From positions 59,551,354 through 59,615,353 of the forward strand of contig CM042011.1 of the NCBI GenBank assembly GCA_023525715.1: a stretch of 64,000 nt of DNA, written 5' to 3'. Shown piece by piece: positions 21,766 through 33,466 of the stretch (position 1 is its first letter; each line of letters begins with the position of its first letter). The notes beneath the pieces were generated by a model. It worked only from the letters and a program-made list of their open reading frames with translations, made no database searches and was not told where the DNA came from. Position numbers and translations under genes: made by a program. This stretch comes from Cichorium intybus. Lineage: Eukaryota; Streptophyta; Magnoliopsida; Asterales; Asteraceae.

Positions 21766-24700
21766 CTTATCTAGTGATCACATCACAACTTGCATATCAT
21801 TCCTCCGGTTGTCCCGGGTACCTTAATCACTTATCTTCCTCATTTCAACATGAGGGATTCGTTAGCATTTATCAATCTATGTTCTCAGAACCCTGAGACC
21901 CATAGAAAACATTACAATCATCTTGAAGTTCATCAAGGATCTTCAATCAATACACCGCAATTTTTGCTTTTGGGATATACGGAAAGGTCCAATCAACAAG
22001 GACTCAACTTTCCTTTTTGTCCCACATCAATTTCTAGTTCTTCCGGAGGGTCACTTTGAGTTCCACAATCTTCCCTTACTTGGGGTTTCAATGGTTTTAC
22101 TCGACAATCCGCATACTACTCTTGTCGATCTTGGTCTATTTCCAAGCTTTTTCGACCTTGCCAACTCTTTTCTTCTGTTTGAGATACAATCTCAGGTTTA
22201 GTCAACGGCTTCTCCCCAACTTCTGTCTAGCAAATCGACGTGCATCACGGTAGTCTATACAATACTTCCTACGAGTCAATAAAACACTAGTATAATACCA
22301 ATACTAATTTACAACTTCTACTAAGGATAGACGGTCATCTAGTTTTCCGCTAGGGTCTGTTATGAAGATTTCAGTCATATCTCCTAAGGTCTGCATCATT
22401 ATCTCACCTCATCAATCCATCTGCGATTCGCACACAGTACTTACTAGTACTTTTGAACTAATTATTCTTGAAATTTATGCCAAATTCAAAGAATAATTCT
22501 GTTATCTCTGTCCGATACAATTCGTGCCGATAACTCACGTCGACAATTTTCTTTATCTTTGTAGTTTTTCACTACTTTTCCACTCTTAATTTCTTCTTAG
22601 TCGGTATAATTCTACACTGATTTCATTAATCAAACTGCAATCATCCATATGGTGTCATACCCATGCGGTACTTGCAAAGACTTTACTACAAAGTCTATGA
22701 TATTTTTCGTCCCATTTCATTTTTGGGACCGACAGTCCACATACTTCTAATGATTTGACTGTAGTTACACACAAGTCAAACATTTTTCACATGTCTTTCA
22801 ATGTCTTTCTTCAGCCCCGGCCACCAACACATAGGTTTTATCGACCTATACAGTTTGGTATTGCCCCAGGTATGCTGCATATCTGATACAAAATGCATCT
22901 TTTCAAGATGATCTTTATGTTTCACTTGGCTTTGGAACTCACATACACAATCACCAAGGTTTTTTAAAACTCTGTGAATTTCTAACTAGCTTCTTTCAAT
23001 AGCTAATCATTCATTCACTTTTCACAATTTCAGACTTGCACACGTCTTTCTGTGCTACCTGAATCAACTCAGGTAATCAATTTGCCACATTCACGCATGT
23101 GGATGTAACCCTCAAAGGTTAATCTTTCCAATCCAAGGCATCTATAATCACATACGCCTTTCTAAGATGGTACAAGATTTCATACCCGAAATCTCGAAGT
23201 AACCCATCTATCTTTGCTATCTCATTTTCAGCTTCTTTTGATCAATTAAGTATTTCAACTTTTATGATATTATCGCAATAAGCTTTACACCATACAAGTA
23301 GTGTTTCCAAAGCTTAAATGCCACGTTCATAATTGCTACCGCAATGTCATGCATCCACAGTCAACGTTGGATACATTTCAATGATCCAATCCATCTTCTC
23401 TGCTTAGCATCATTGCTAACGTTAGAGGTTCACACAAGGTTTATTCCAAACCTTTACAACATAACTGTGGTCTTTCTACCACTCAGATTTTACACTTTTT
23501 CTTGGTCAACTTCAGTCAGCTAACCAGCAATCAAGGAGCAGTTTTCTACAACTCTCCTATAATAACCCGCCAAATCCAAGGAACTACAATGTCAGTCGGA
23601 TTCCTCAGGCGGTTCCAGTTTTATCACATCATCTATCCCACTGGATTTATTTTATCATCTTTGGCAGTATTATCATGCCCAAAGAGTTGAAATTTCTTTT
23701 AGCCAAATTTTCATACTTGGAGAATTTTACATATCACTGAACTCAGTGAAGTAACTCCAGTATCTGGTACAATGTACCTCATATTCAATCTGGTTTCGAG
23801 AATATCATATTCTCAGTAGTCAATGTACATACACATTAACTTATCTTTCTTCTTTTCAAACAGATAGGGCTCCATCTGATGACACCTACAGTCATATGAG
23901 ATCCCAATTTAAAAACAATTTCTTCCAATTGTTTTACCACTCTGCCATATCTGCAGAGGCCAATCATCACAGAGCCTAGATAACAGGAACGGCTCCCAAT
24001 ACCAGCTTAATCATAAGCTCTTCTTGCCAATCTGGCAGAAATCTTGGAAGTTCTTTTCAAAAGAATCATCCGAAAATTATTTAAAGTAGTACACTACTTT
24101 CACCACTTTATTAAGCTTGGCCCATACCACGTATGCCAACTACAACATCATTCCTTTACTAACTCTTTTCCGAGTTTAAGCAAAGAAGCTAACCGGTATT
24201 CTCAACAACGGTCATTTACCATGGATTTTCATCCGCTCATTTCTGCTTTCTGAACCATCATGTTCATATTTCTACAATTCATGTTAGCATAATTAATTGC
24301 TAACCAAATCATAAGCACAATTGCTTCAGATTTGCTGGTAGCCATCGGCTTCAGATTCATAGGGAAAAATGGTCCCGTAAATCTTAGGCAGACTACATTC
24401 CAGGTGTTCAATATCTTGAACATACTTGCTATCTACAATAGCTATTTCAAATATTTCATCCAAAATCATTGATGAAAAATTCAAACAAGACATCAAGTCA
24501 TCGATCCAAAGCATAACTTCATGGATCAAATATAACATACACGAGTTATATTCAGAACAATGACATATGCGACTATATCAGTCTCCTCACGAGCTTCTTC
24601 CACAATCTACTGGGATGCTCATGGTATCATGGGTCCTTTTCGACCATTCGTTCCTTCTTTCTTTCCTGGGTTCATCACCCGTTACTCCACATTTAGCATG

Positions 24701-25312
24701 TGAGTATTTCATAAAGAAGTGATCTATAGTTCCACGCTGGAACCACTTCCGTCCCATACAACAAGCTCGAGCAATCTGCTCCTATCATCTGCAATTTCAA
24801 CATGTCAACGGTAGAGTCTCAACTCTACAATTTTCCTTAGTGCCTTTCCTGCACTGATCACTATACATAGTGGCTCTGTTTTGGTCCCTTCCCTATAAGG
24901 TTGGACCCAATTTGTGACAACTTCTTCTGAGAAGTCCACTTTTATTTTCTGCTTTTCTTGTAGTCTCAACTACTGTTCTTTCACCTTGAATATCAACCAA
25001 GGTGAGCAACCGCTTTCTTTATCTGACCACATCAGCTACTACTGCTTGTCATGTGGATTTTTCCGCTACTTGTCTCATTGCCCCTCGTTCGATGGAGTCT
25101 TGAGAAAAGGCTGATCCGCCTCTTAAAGTTGCACGCACTAAATTTCTCCCAGTAATATCCGCTGCTCATACTTCTTATACGTTAGAAGTCAGCAATAGTT
25201 AGGTTATATATGTATAATAACAACTATATACACCTAACAGTTCATCATGTCTACTGTTTTAGGGTTTAAGTCCAGGAATCTACTCTATAGACACCTAGTT
25301 CACTTAAACCAC
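21766..25312 (-). pseudogene. Degenerate chromovirus gag-pol
   Basis: No long frame survives, but in minus orientation the expected order of signatures is readable in short shifted frames. RT start LFEKKKDKLMCMYIDY is near 23830-23880. The RT-to-RNase H block GYYRR is near 23555-23575. RNase H pieces are KLWKHYLYG near 23290 and DALDWK near 23130-23150. The integrase zinc-binding end KPMCWWPGLKKDIERHVKN is near 22780-22845. Only about 1.45 kb separates the RT start from the primer site, less than usual for gag plus protease, so part of that region is probably deleted. The element depends on other copies for mobility. Its LTRs are nevertheless nearly identical, so a defective genome was probably mobilised in trans. 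Confidence 0.7.
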
Positions 25313-25313
25313 G

Positions 25314-25325
25314 GCTCTGATACCA
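25314..25325 (-). promoter_or_regulatory. Chromovirus primer-binding site (initiator Met)
   Basis: The minus strand reads TGGTATCAGAGC three bases after the LTR. This matches the 3' end complement of initiator tRNA-Met. Confidence 0.92.
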
Positions 25326-25328
25326 ACT

Positions 25329-27888
25329 TGTAACACCCGGCTTTTTAAACAAAAACACCCCTGAAAAATTTTTCATTTAAAACACAGGTTTCAATACATA
25401 AAACCATAACAAGGGGTATATTTTAATAAAAATGGGTACAAGTGTATCAAGGAGAGTATAAAATACCGTAGTCTCCTTTAAAGCCGGGCTGCTACTAACA
25501 GCATCTAAGAGTCCTACTTCACGAGTCACGGACTCTATCTTGTCCCCTACCAGTATCATGCTAACCTGCAGGGACAGTAACAAACGGTATGAGCTACAAA
25601 GCTCAGTGAGTAATCAAATCTACAAATAACACGTATTAAATACAATCATGTATTTGTCTGGATATCGAATCCAAACTCCTAGCCTTACTGGCTGACCGAA
25701 TATCTCTTAGGATTTCACATCCTAAATTATAGTCTTACAGACTATAACATAATAACCTGCATTTATCAATCCACGTCAGTTATTTGCACGTATAATCATA
25801 TACAACTGTTTCTGTCCCATATCTCTTAGTCACATCGGACTGCATCATGTATCATGGCTAACAGCCGCACCCTGTGTCATAGCTATTTAAGCTGCTCCAA
25901 AACATTACCAATATACAATTCATAGCCCACAGGCTGCACCAGCTGGGTTTGATAACCCGATATCATAGCCAAAAGGCCGCACCATGTACCTGTAGCAAAA
26001 TCATAGCCAAACAGGCTGCACCATGTACCTGTAACAAAATCATAGCCAAACAGGCTGCACCATGTACCTGTAACAAAATCTTAGCCAAACAGGCTGCACC
26101 AAATATCATAGCCCGAAGGCCGCATCGGAGACATAGCCCGAAGGCCGCACCGGAGTCCTCACCCGAAGGCCACATCGGAGACATAGCCCGAAGGCCGCAC
26201 CGGGATCATAGCCAACAGGCCGCATCAAATCATAGCCCGAAGGCCGCATCGGAGACATAGCCCGAAGGCCGCACCGGTTGGATATACAATCCAGAAATCA
26301 TAGCCATATAGGCCGCACCCATTGGATGTAAAAATCCAGAAATCATTGCCCGTAGGCCGCACCCATTGGATATAAAATCCAGAATTAGTTATGGCTCACG
26401 GATTAGCCGCTATTGCCTAGACTCACGGTTCCGTTCTTGTCGTCGCAATGACTCACGGCTTATCCGGTCTTGTCTCTTCAAACGTATCTTTTTCGTCCCA
26501 CAATCAGTTTCAACCTGTAACAACTCAATCATCATATATCACATATGGTATCAGTGAGATTACTCACCTGGATGCTAGCTGCATTAAATTCCCGGTTGTT
26601 TCTTGCATTTACGTGCACCACAACCATTTTGTCCCATACCTATTTATCCATTTATATACCAAATGACAATAGGTTAATGATCATCTACATTGACTCTAAT
26701 ACACTAGAGTTCAATACAATATCATTACAAACAATGCCTAGTTAATAAACTTTCCGTTTACTAACTTTTTATGAATTTTACTATTCACCGAGGCATTGGA
26801 ATCGATCTACAGTGCCCCCGAGGGGTCGGAAACTCAATCTAAAAATTTTCCCAAACTTTTCAGACCATAACGAGCCTATGGTCCAAATTTGAGCTAAAAC
26901 GGACAAGCCAAGCAAAAGTTAGCATTTCAAAGTCCCTGCCTGAGGGGCGCCCCCCCCCCCCCCCCCAGACATTGGCGCACTGCGCCTGGGCGCACCCCGC
27001 CAGGGGTTTGGGCGCACCGCGCCTATCGCCTGCAGGTGTCTCCTGTCCAGCCGCGATTTATGCACTGTAGCAAGCAGTTTTGGTCCATTAAGTCCTTAAT
27101 CAGGTCCTTAATCGATTGGGGTTTGTTCTAGGACTAAAACCTTATACTTTAACAAGGTTTTCAGCCATCCAAAACAACCAAATCAATCAAAATGAAGAAT
27201 TAGGGTTCTTAGTTCTAACAACCCCAAAACTTCAAATTCATCACTAATAACAACCTACTTCCATTTTCTTGAGTTAAGTCCTTTCTAGCATGACTCAATG
27301 GAAGTAATAAACCAATTAAACCACATAATCACAACTGAAATGTACAAATTTCAGTTTCTATAAAACCAAACCAAAAATACCTCAAGAACTTGGTTAAAAC
27401 TAACCTTAATTGCTTGGAAATCACCCATTCCAACAATTGTTCCTAGTTCTTGCTTCAATTTCATGATCTCCTGCAGAAATCGCACTCTCCTTGCTCCTCC
27501 CGTTGCTGCACATTGAGCTAGTCAAAGAGAGAGTCAACTCTCTTATATTTATACTCCAAAAATTTACATTTTTGGTCCTAAAGTTCTATTTCTTGAACTT
27601 TGTCCACCAAATCAAGTTTTATTACAATAAAACTTCCATTTCTTACATTTTGGCCACAACCAACAATATTTTTACATAATTGGTCGTTGACTTGGTCAAA
27701 TGACCAAAATACCCTTTTTCGGTAAAACAACCAAAAATCAGTTTTTATAACATTTTAAGTCCAAAACTCAAAATATTATTTCAAACCAAATACTTTTCTG
27801 TCCAAAAGACCATTTTACCCTTCCAAGGTAAAATGACCAATTTACCCTTTTATTATAATTATATAATAAAGCGTGTCTTGGCGTTACA
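25329..27888 (-). repeat. Chromovirus LTR C (right; 5' LTR of the minus element)
   Basis: A 2560-bp LTR aligned to 5301-7853 with about 13 substitutions. One region is replaced by a C17 run (26950-26966) where LTR A reads ACCCCGCCC. It contains the tandem repeats (25918-26368) and the minus TATA-like box near 27544-27553. CATAC follows at 27889-27893. Confidence 0.92.
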
Positions 27889-27893
27889 CATAC

Positions 27894-28640
27894 CACACAA
27901 TCCTACCCTGGCAGGCATCAAGCACCGCCCTACCCTCACGGGCTCAAACATAGTCCTACCCTAACGGGCATCAGGCAACCACAATCATAAGAACGTACAA
28001 ATTATTCGACAAAACAATCAGCAAGCAAACCTATACTAGTCTCGGCACACAATCCTAACCTAACGGGTCTCAGGCTACCTACGCATGCAACACCACACAT
28101 AACATAGTGAGAAACTCACCTGAATCACAAGACTGAAACACATACCAGATTCCCAAGTAAGCAACAACACGAACCTCCTAAATCATCATTAAGTATAACT
28201 TAGTGTCCCAAACCAATGAAATGGCAATCCCTTAGTCCAGAACATAAATGCATCAAAGTTTGACCATAAGTCAAACTAGTTAAAAAGTCAACGGTCAAAG
28301 TCAACAGTCGAGCTATGCGTCGTGTCCATAGCTCTATGTGCCACGTATAGATGTTATCCAGAAAATACGATTTCGCCCGAGGTTGCACCACGATCCCAGG
28401 GTGGCAGTGTCGTGATCTCTAGGCATTCTAATTCCTCATAGTGCTTAATCCATTAAGTCAGTGGCCCAGACCTTCTAGAAACCATCCATTAAGGCTCCTA
28501 ATGAACAAAAATGCAAACTTTATGGACATGCATGGCTTCAAAAGAGCTTGAGCATGCTCTCTTCCTAGGCTCAGTAATTCCAGAATATTCTAAAAGCGAA
28601 TCGGTGGGCTGGAGTTTCCCCAAATCTAATAACAACATTT
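27894..28640 (-). mobile_element. Displaced continuation of the old gypsy LTR
   Basis: This non-coding sequence resumes after the CATAC duplication and so belongs with 4985-5300. It contains diverged repeats of CCTACCCTAACGGGC (about 27900-28070). No TATTACA end or purine tract is visible before the copia fragment begins, so its right border is unclear. Confidence 0.45.
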
Positions 28641-28649
28641 TTAAATGGA

Positions 28650-30339
28650 CATCATCTCAGCTACTCCATTCTGCTGAGGTGGCTCTGGAACCATCTTCTG
28701 CATTCTGATTCCTTAGTCAGCATAGTAATAAACAAATTCTTTGCTACTGTATTCGCCCCCATTGTCAGATCTGAAACACTTGATCTTCAAGTCTGTTTCA
28801 TTTTCCACAGTAGCTTTCCATTTCTTGAAAATGCTGAAAACTTCAGACTTATGCTTCAATAAATAAACCCAACCTTTCTCGTGCAATTGTCGATGAATGT
28901 GACATAGTACCATGATCCTCCCACTGAAGAAACTGAAGTGGGACCATAGACATCTGCATGAGCTAGCTCCAACTTCCCGGACTTGGGCGAATGACCAATC
29001 TTCTTGAAAGTAACTTTCTTCTGTTTCCCAACAACACATAGCTCAAAAAAATCAACCGTCACAGTCTTGAGATATGGTATTATTCCTTTGGAAACTAGCA
29101 TCTTCATTCCCTTCTCACTCGTATGCCCAAGTCTTTGGTGCCATAGAATGGATGCCCCAACTTCTTTAACAGCGTGTGATTCGGAATGAGAAACTTCCAC
29201 CATATAAAGTGTACCCTGCTTCTGTCCTTTAGCAAGAACTAAATTCCCCTTTGTCACATCCCACTGATGATCACCAAATGTAACATGGTGACCTTCATCA
29301 TCAAGTTACCCCACATATATTAACATCCTCTTCAAGTCTGGAATGAACTTGACATTCTTCAAAGTCCAATTTGTACCTAAAGTCATCTTGAGGATCACAT
29401 CCCCAACACCTGTATTATCCAGGCTTTTGTAGTTTGCTAATTTGAGCTTTCCTTTGTACTATCGAAAATTCTACATTGTAGTGACTAGCATGAAACGATG
29501 CACCAAAATCCATGATCCAGGATTCTATTGAGTTTTTGACACAACAAATGAGCGCATCATCTTCAGAATATACTGCCATATTGACTTCCTTCTTACCTTT
29601 GTCTGTTGAAGGCTTTGGCACTGATTTTTGAAATGACCTTTCTCTTTGCAGTTCCAACAGGTAACAAAAGTCCTGTTTTTCTGTCCACCTCTCTTTCTTG
29701 ACTTTGATTTTCCTCTACCAGCGCCTTCTCGGTTGGACTTTCATCCTCTATCTTCAGTACTCAGGAGACTACTGGAAGATTCTCCGGCACTCCATCTGCG
29801 CACATCCTCTCCAAGGATTAAGTCGCAAATACTTTCGAATGACAGCTTAGCACCTCCTGTTGAACTGCTAATTACTTTTACTGTACCAAACCAACTCTCA
29901 GGCAACGAAGATAATAACAGTGATGCCTGGACTTCATCTTCTAATCTAATACCAACAAATATCAATCTTGATATTATTGATTTGAACTCATTCACATGAT
30001 ATATCACCGAGCTGCCTTCTTTCATCTTTAGACTCACCAACCGTCGAATCAAGAAAACCTTATTTGTCGCTGAATATTAGACAACATATTTATTAGATTA
30101 TAGGTTGTCCTTACATTGACAATATTGTATGCTACATTTGTTGCCAATGGTAACCTTATCACTCCAAGTGCCTGCCAATCTAATAAGTCTCATTCTTCCT
30201 GTGCCATCTCTTTAGGTTTTTGTTCGAACAATGGTAGGTGTAATTTTTTCTGGTAGAGATAGTCTTCAATTTACATTCTCCAAAATCCGAAATCTTGACC
30301 TTCGAATTTCTTGATCCTAACTTTCCCATCTTCAGCCAT
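28650..30339 (-). pseudogene. Truncated copia gag-pol
   Basis: Minus-strand pieces in order are as follows. Gag start MAEDGKVRIKKFEGQDFGFW begins at 30339, overlapping the primer site. A gag UBN2-type part lies at 29741-30052 (SVIYHVNEFKSIISRL). The protease region (29415-29657) reads WIMDFGASFHAS, where the catalytic DSG has become DFG. The GAG-pre-integrase domain reads LWHQRLGHTSEKGMKML (about 29110-29160). The integrase core reads HADVYGPTSV ... RSDNGGEY (about 28740-28960). The match stops after PPQQNGVAE near 28650, so the rest of integrase, RT, RNase H and the other LTR are gone. Several frameshifts break the remainder. Confidence 0.8.
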
Positions 30340-30340
30340 A

Positions 30341-30352
30341 GCTCTGATACCA
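30341..30352 (-). promoter_or_regulatory. Copia primer-binding site
   Basis: The minus strand reads TGGTATCAGAGC, then TATGGC, so the gag start codon lies immediately after the site. Confidence 0.85.
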
Positions 30353-30355
30353 ATT

Positions 30356-30763
30356 TGATGGGAATAACAAAACAAGTTAGGCACTTCCGACAAACGATAA
30401 ATGATTCCGGCAAAACACGCGGAAATAAAACAGAGAATTATTGCAAATGAAAACAATAAAATCGGAACACAATATTTAACGTGGTTCACACGATCTATCT
30501 GATTGGCTAATCCACGGGCGAACGAGAGAGAGGGTTTTATTATCGCCAAGAACATACAAAGCATATAAGGCTCTGCACTTGTATCTGATCACTCGCACTA
30601 AGGTTTAAACTAACTTGAGCTACTAACAAAGAAAAATCGCTCTTTATGGAATCTGCTCGAAAACTAATTGTGCTCTCAACCTCACTAAATGTGCTCTAAT
30701 GTTTGTGTCTTGTATCTGTGATATTTGTGTGTGTTCTGTGTGTTTTTCTATGCTTCACCATAC

Positions 30764-30810
<47 letters not shown>

Positions 30811-30830
30811 TCACCGCAGATCAAAGGATT
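30356..30830 (-). repeat. Copia LTR (5' LTR of the truncated minus element), outer border unclear
   Basis: The LTR begins TGATGGGAATAAC on the plus strand, three bases from the primer site. It contains a (TA)n run at about 30768-30807. No matching second LTR or target duplication was found, so the right border at about 30830 is a guess. Confidence 0.5.
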
Positions 30831-31524
30831 TCTAAAATGAGGAGAAGGCAAGCGGAGAAAGCATGGTGCAGTAACTTATCCAATTGATTAAAGAGACATT
30901 TGCAGCCTTCATACCTAACATGGTAATGGGTCCCTGATGTTGTCTTTCCTAGAGCTTTATGACTAGGGTCTATTATATATTGTACGATTCATGAGAGACG
31001 GAAGAATGGCATTACTTAACTTTGAAGGTGGTGCCTTGAATACCAGAGGTTGGAAAACAAGGTTACTGAACTGTCCGAAGATTTGAACTTGTTGGATTCC
31101 GTTGATATCTTGCTCAAAAGGATGAGTTGTTTTGGGACTCGGACCGTATCACAACTAGAAGAAGTGTGGTGAATAGAGGGGTTGAAATCCCTTCGATTTT
31201 ACGCCTGTAGTGTGAAGATTTTATGTCCGAAAATTATGACTATAGATTATGGTTGAACAACTCTACTCAATTACTATTCCAATTAGAATACGCCCCTCTT
31301 TAGTGTATGGTTTAATATTGTATCGTACGTATTCTATTTAGCTTTTTACCGTATTCTATTTAGCTTTTAACCGTATTCTATTCAAATTTTTAGTTCATTC
31401 TATTTAATAGCTTTTAGTTGTGAACTAAAAACTTAGGATTAGAGTGATTTTTGTGTCATTGTAACCTAGTTATTGCATTCTCGTCTTTTTGCAATCCCTT
31501 TCTATATCTTCTTAATAATATATT
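30831..31524. other. Unassigned intergenic stretch
   Basis: AT-rich sequence without an ORF of note or a recognised repeat. TATTCTATTTAGCTTTTA is repeated about three times at 31325-31410. Confidence 0.4.
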
Positions 31525-31891
31525 GGACGTGTTTGACACGGAACTTTTGGGAGCGTTTGAGAGCTTCTAGCTTCTAGCGTTTAGTAAATAGCTCTAATAA
31601 AAACCAAAAGCTTCGTTCGGCGACACGAGTTTGAAACTTTTATTTTAAACTAAACGCTACTATTTTAAAAGCTAGTTGAAGTAACGTTTAACAAAAAACT
31701 CTACCAGTTATACCATTAATTACTAGAATACCCTTAAAACTATAACCAATAATTACGCATATGTCTATTTATGTAATTTTACATATTTTAAAAGATTTCA
31801 GCTACTTTTTCCGAACAGTCATATATAAATTAAAAGTCACAGCTTCCAGCTACCGGCTATCAGCTTCCAGCTAATTTTGTCAAACACGCCC
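31525..31891. mobile_element. MITE with GGRCGTGTTTGACA ends (367 bp)
   Basis: The left end GGACGTGTTTGACAC and the right end TGTCAAACACGCCC are inverted. ATT flanks both sides (31522-31524 and 31892-31894). The interior has subterminal AGCTTCTAGC / GCTTCCAGCT motifs and is non-coding. The superfamily is uncertain. Confidence 0.65.
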
Positions 31892-32172
31892 ATTAACTGA
31901 CTGGTCAAAAAATAAGGCTCTTTGGTAATTAAAATTTTCAATCTAAAAAATAAGTGCGTCCTACACGTGTACTCATTTGCTTTTGGTAAAGAGCAACCAC
32001 AAGTTACTATTAAAGAGAGAAGAGTTTGTAAAGAACAATTGGTTGGTTTTCTAGGAAAATGAAAGCTACTACTTCCCTTTTTAGTTTATAATTAATTGAA
32101 CAAATCTGGCCACAACCACTATAGGAGTGTTTTTACTTTATGACAAATATAAACTAAAAATCAATAGCATTA

Positions 32173-32466
32173 GGGTGCACGGAGTAGTGGAAAGATGAGG
32201 GCGGGCTCGGCTGCGGGTTAGTGTGGCACCGGCGGTACCGCTCGGGTTCGCCCTCCGGCGGGTTCAAAGAGGACTTCCAGCGGGCTCGTGAAGCCGCTGT
32301 GCGTCGAAGGCAAAGAAGGAAAAGGGTTGGAGGTGGGTTCGGCGGGTTGGAGAGCGAGGTGGGTTCGGCGGGATCGGCGGCTTCTACACCGTCCGGCTGC
32401 GGGTTCCGGCGGGTTGAGGGCGGGCTCGGCTTCCAGCGGGTTCACCTTCCACTACTCCGTGCACCC
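32173..32466. mobile_element. GC-rich PIF/Harbinger-type MITE (294 bp)
   Basis: The terminal inverted repeat GGGTGCACGGAGTAGTGG extends about 21 bp on each side. TTA duplications flank it (32170-32172 and 32467-32469), the Harbinger signature. The interior is strikingly GC-rich for this window and built from diverged GGGTTCGGCGGGTT units. ORFs across it are low-complexity. Confidence 0.8.
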
Positions 32467-32469
32467 TTA

Positions 32470-33060
32470 TAGCCAGTGAAATATATTACGTGTTGTAGTT
32501 AATGGAAAAGATCCTTAAGTTGGGTTTCGTGACATGTGCAATATTTTCTAACAAATTAAAATAGGTTGAAAGAACATAATTTCAGGAAATGCGTGAACAA
32601 AATAATTTATTTCCAACCAAAAAATGTGTATCTTAGTAACAATATATGTAAACTTTAATTCCGGAATCACATCTGAACAGATTAGTTTCAATGAAATACT
32701 GCCTACACTTGTAGTCGGTACCCTTCGGCGGGTTATCTTAATATGCAGGTCTTGAACGCTGTTATCGCATTAAGAATTTTCTTTTATATAAATTAAAATC
32801 AGATGTTTATTATATCGTAACCAGTAGTTTTGGGCACATATTGATCTGAAGCTGTGGGTCGTAATGATGCACCATCGGCTAAAACTTTATTCTTGTAAAC
32901 GTACGTATATAAATGCAACAACTTGGAAATCTACAGTTCCGTCCAATGCACACCCCATAATCACTTACGATTTACGAATGACTTTTACATGCTCTATCTA
33001 AAATACGCTTGTAAACAGAATAATACACAACAATCGAACAGAAAAACCCTAAGGAAAAAT
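32470..33060. other. Intergenic spacer
   Basis: AT-rich sequence, probably downstream of the DUF761 pseudogene. No gene, repeat or RNA was recognised. Confidence 0.4.
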
Positions 33061-33466
33061 TCACGATGGCCCAAACGACGCCTTGATATTTGCAACCGCA
33101 AGTCATTGTAGAAACGACTAATGAACTGCTACGCCTCGTCATTCACTTGGTTGTCTTCGCCGATACTACTCAACGGAAACGGAGACGGTTACCCTCAGCT
33201 GCCTAACTGTCGGAGTACTCCCAAACCCCGGATGCGCCGGTGACGAATTCTGGCTGTAAATCGTCTGCATAGCTTGAAGCGCAGCTTTGATGGCCATCAT
33301 GTGAAGATGATCATCCGATGGTTTGTTGTTGGAGTGGTGTTTCTTGTGGAGTGAAAATACAGAGAATGGGTGGTTACTACTGACAGGGCTGTCGCTGCAG
33401 CATGAAGTAGGCCACGCGAACCACGGTCCAAACTTTCTTGGCTACTACCGGTTGCTTTTGTTCCAT
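33061..33466 (-). pseudogene. DUF761 / Avr9-Cf9-elicited-like pseudogene
   Basis: The minus strand starts MEQKQPVVAKKVWTVVRVAY, closely resembling the start of the intact gene at 51037 (MEQNLPVLPKKVWSLLRIFY). After about 24 residues the frame stops. A shifted frame then resumes with HPFSVFSLHKKHHSNNK and HPGFGSTPTVRQLRVTVS, matching the intact protein's second half. The segment holding ISKRKLWLDL and the His run is deleted, and the C-terminal DUF761 motif is broken by further shifts and stops. A TTTAAATA box lies upstream near 33560-33570 on the minus strand. It is a paralogue of the functional gene 17 kb away. Confidence 0.75.

Larger units (their letters stand above)
5301..27888 (-). mobile_element. 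Ty3/gypsy chromovirus-type element (minus strand), with nested Athila
   Basis: The outer LTRs (5301-7853 and 25329-27888) both begin TGTAACACCC and end GCGTTACA on the plus strand. Five-base duplications CATAC flank the whole unit at 5296-5300 and 27889-27893. On the minus strand an initiator-Met primer site follows the right-hand LTR and a purine tract precedes the left-hand LTR. The polymerase remnant ends in a chromodomain-like C-terminus, which places it among plant chromoviruses. By eye the two LTRs differ at about 13 of about 2555 positions plus a C-tract change. That implies a young insertion: about 0.2 My if 1.3e-8 substitutions per site per year holds. The interior is split by an Athila element and a secondary 4-kb duplication. 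Confidence 0.9.

Noticed and set aside
24914..25114. Plus-strand CLSCGFFRYLSHC as a zinc knuckle
   Set aside because: Spacing is C-X2-C-X7-H-C and not C-X2-C-X4-H-X4-C, and the element's genes run on the opposite strand.
25314..25325. GGTATCAGAGC as part of a tRNA-Met gene
   Set aside because: Only the 3' complement is present, next to an LTR; no cloverleaf surrounds it.
29646..29999. Plus-strand ORF of 117 codons
   Set aside because: Antisense shadow of the minus-strand copia gag/protease region.
32218..32479. Overlapping ORFs in the GC-rich block
   Set aside because: They lie inside a MITE with TTA duplications and reflect GC-rich repeats.
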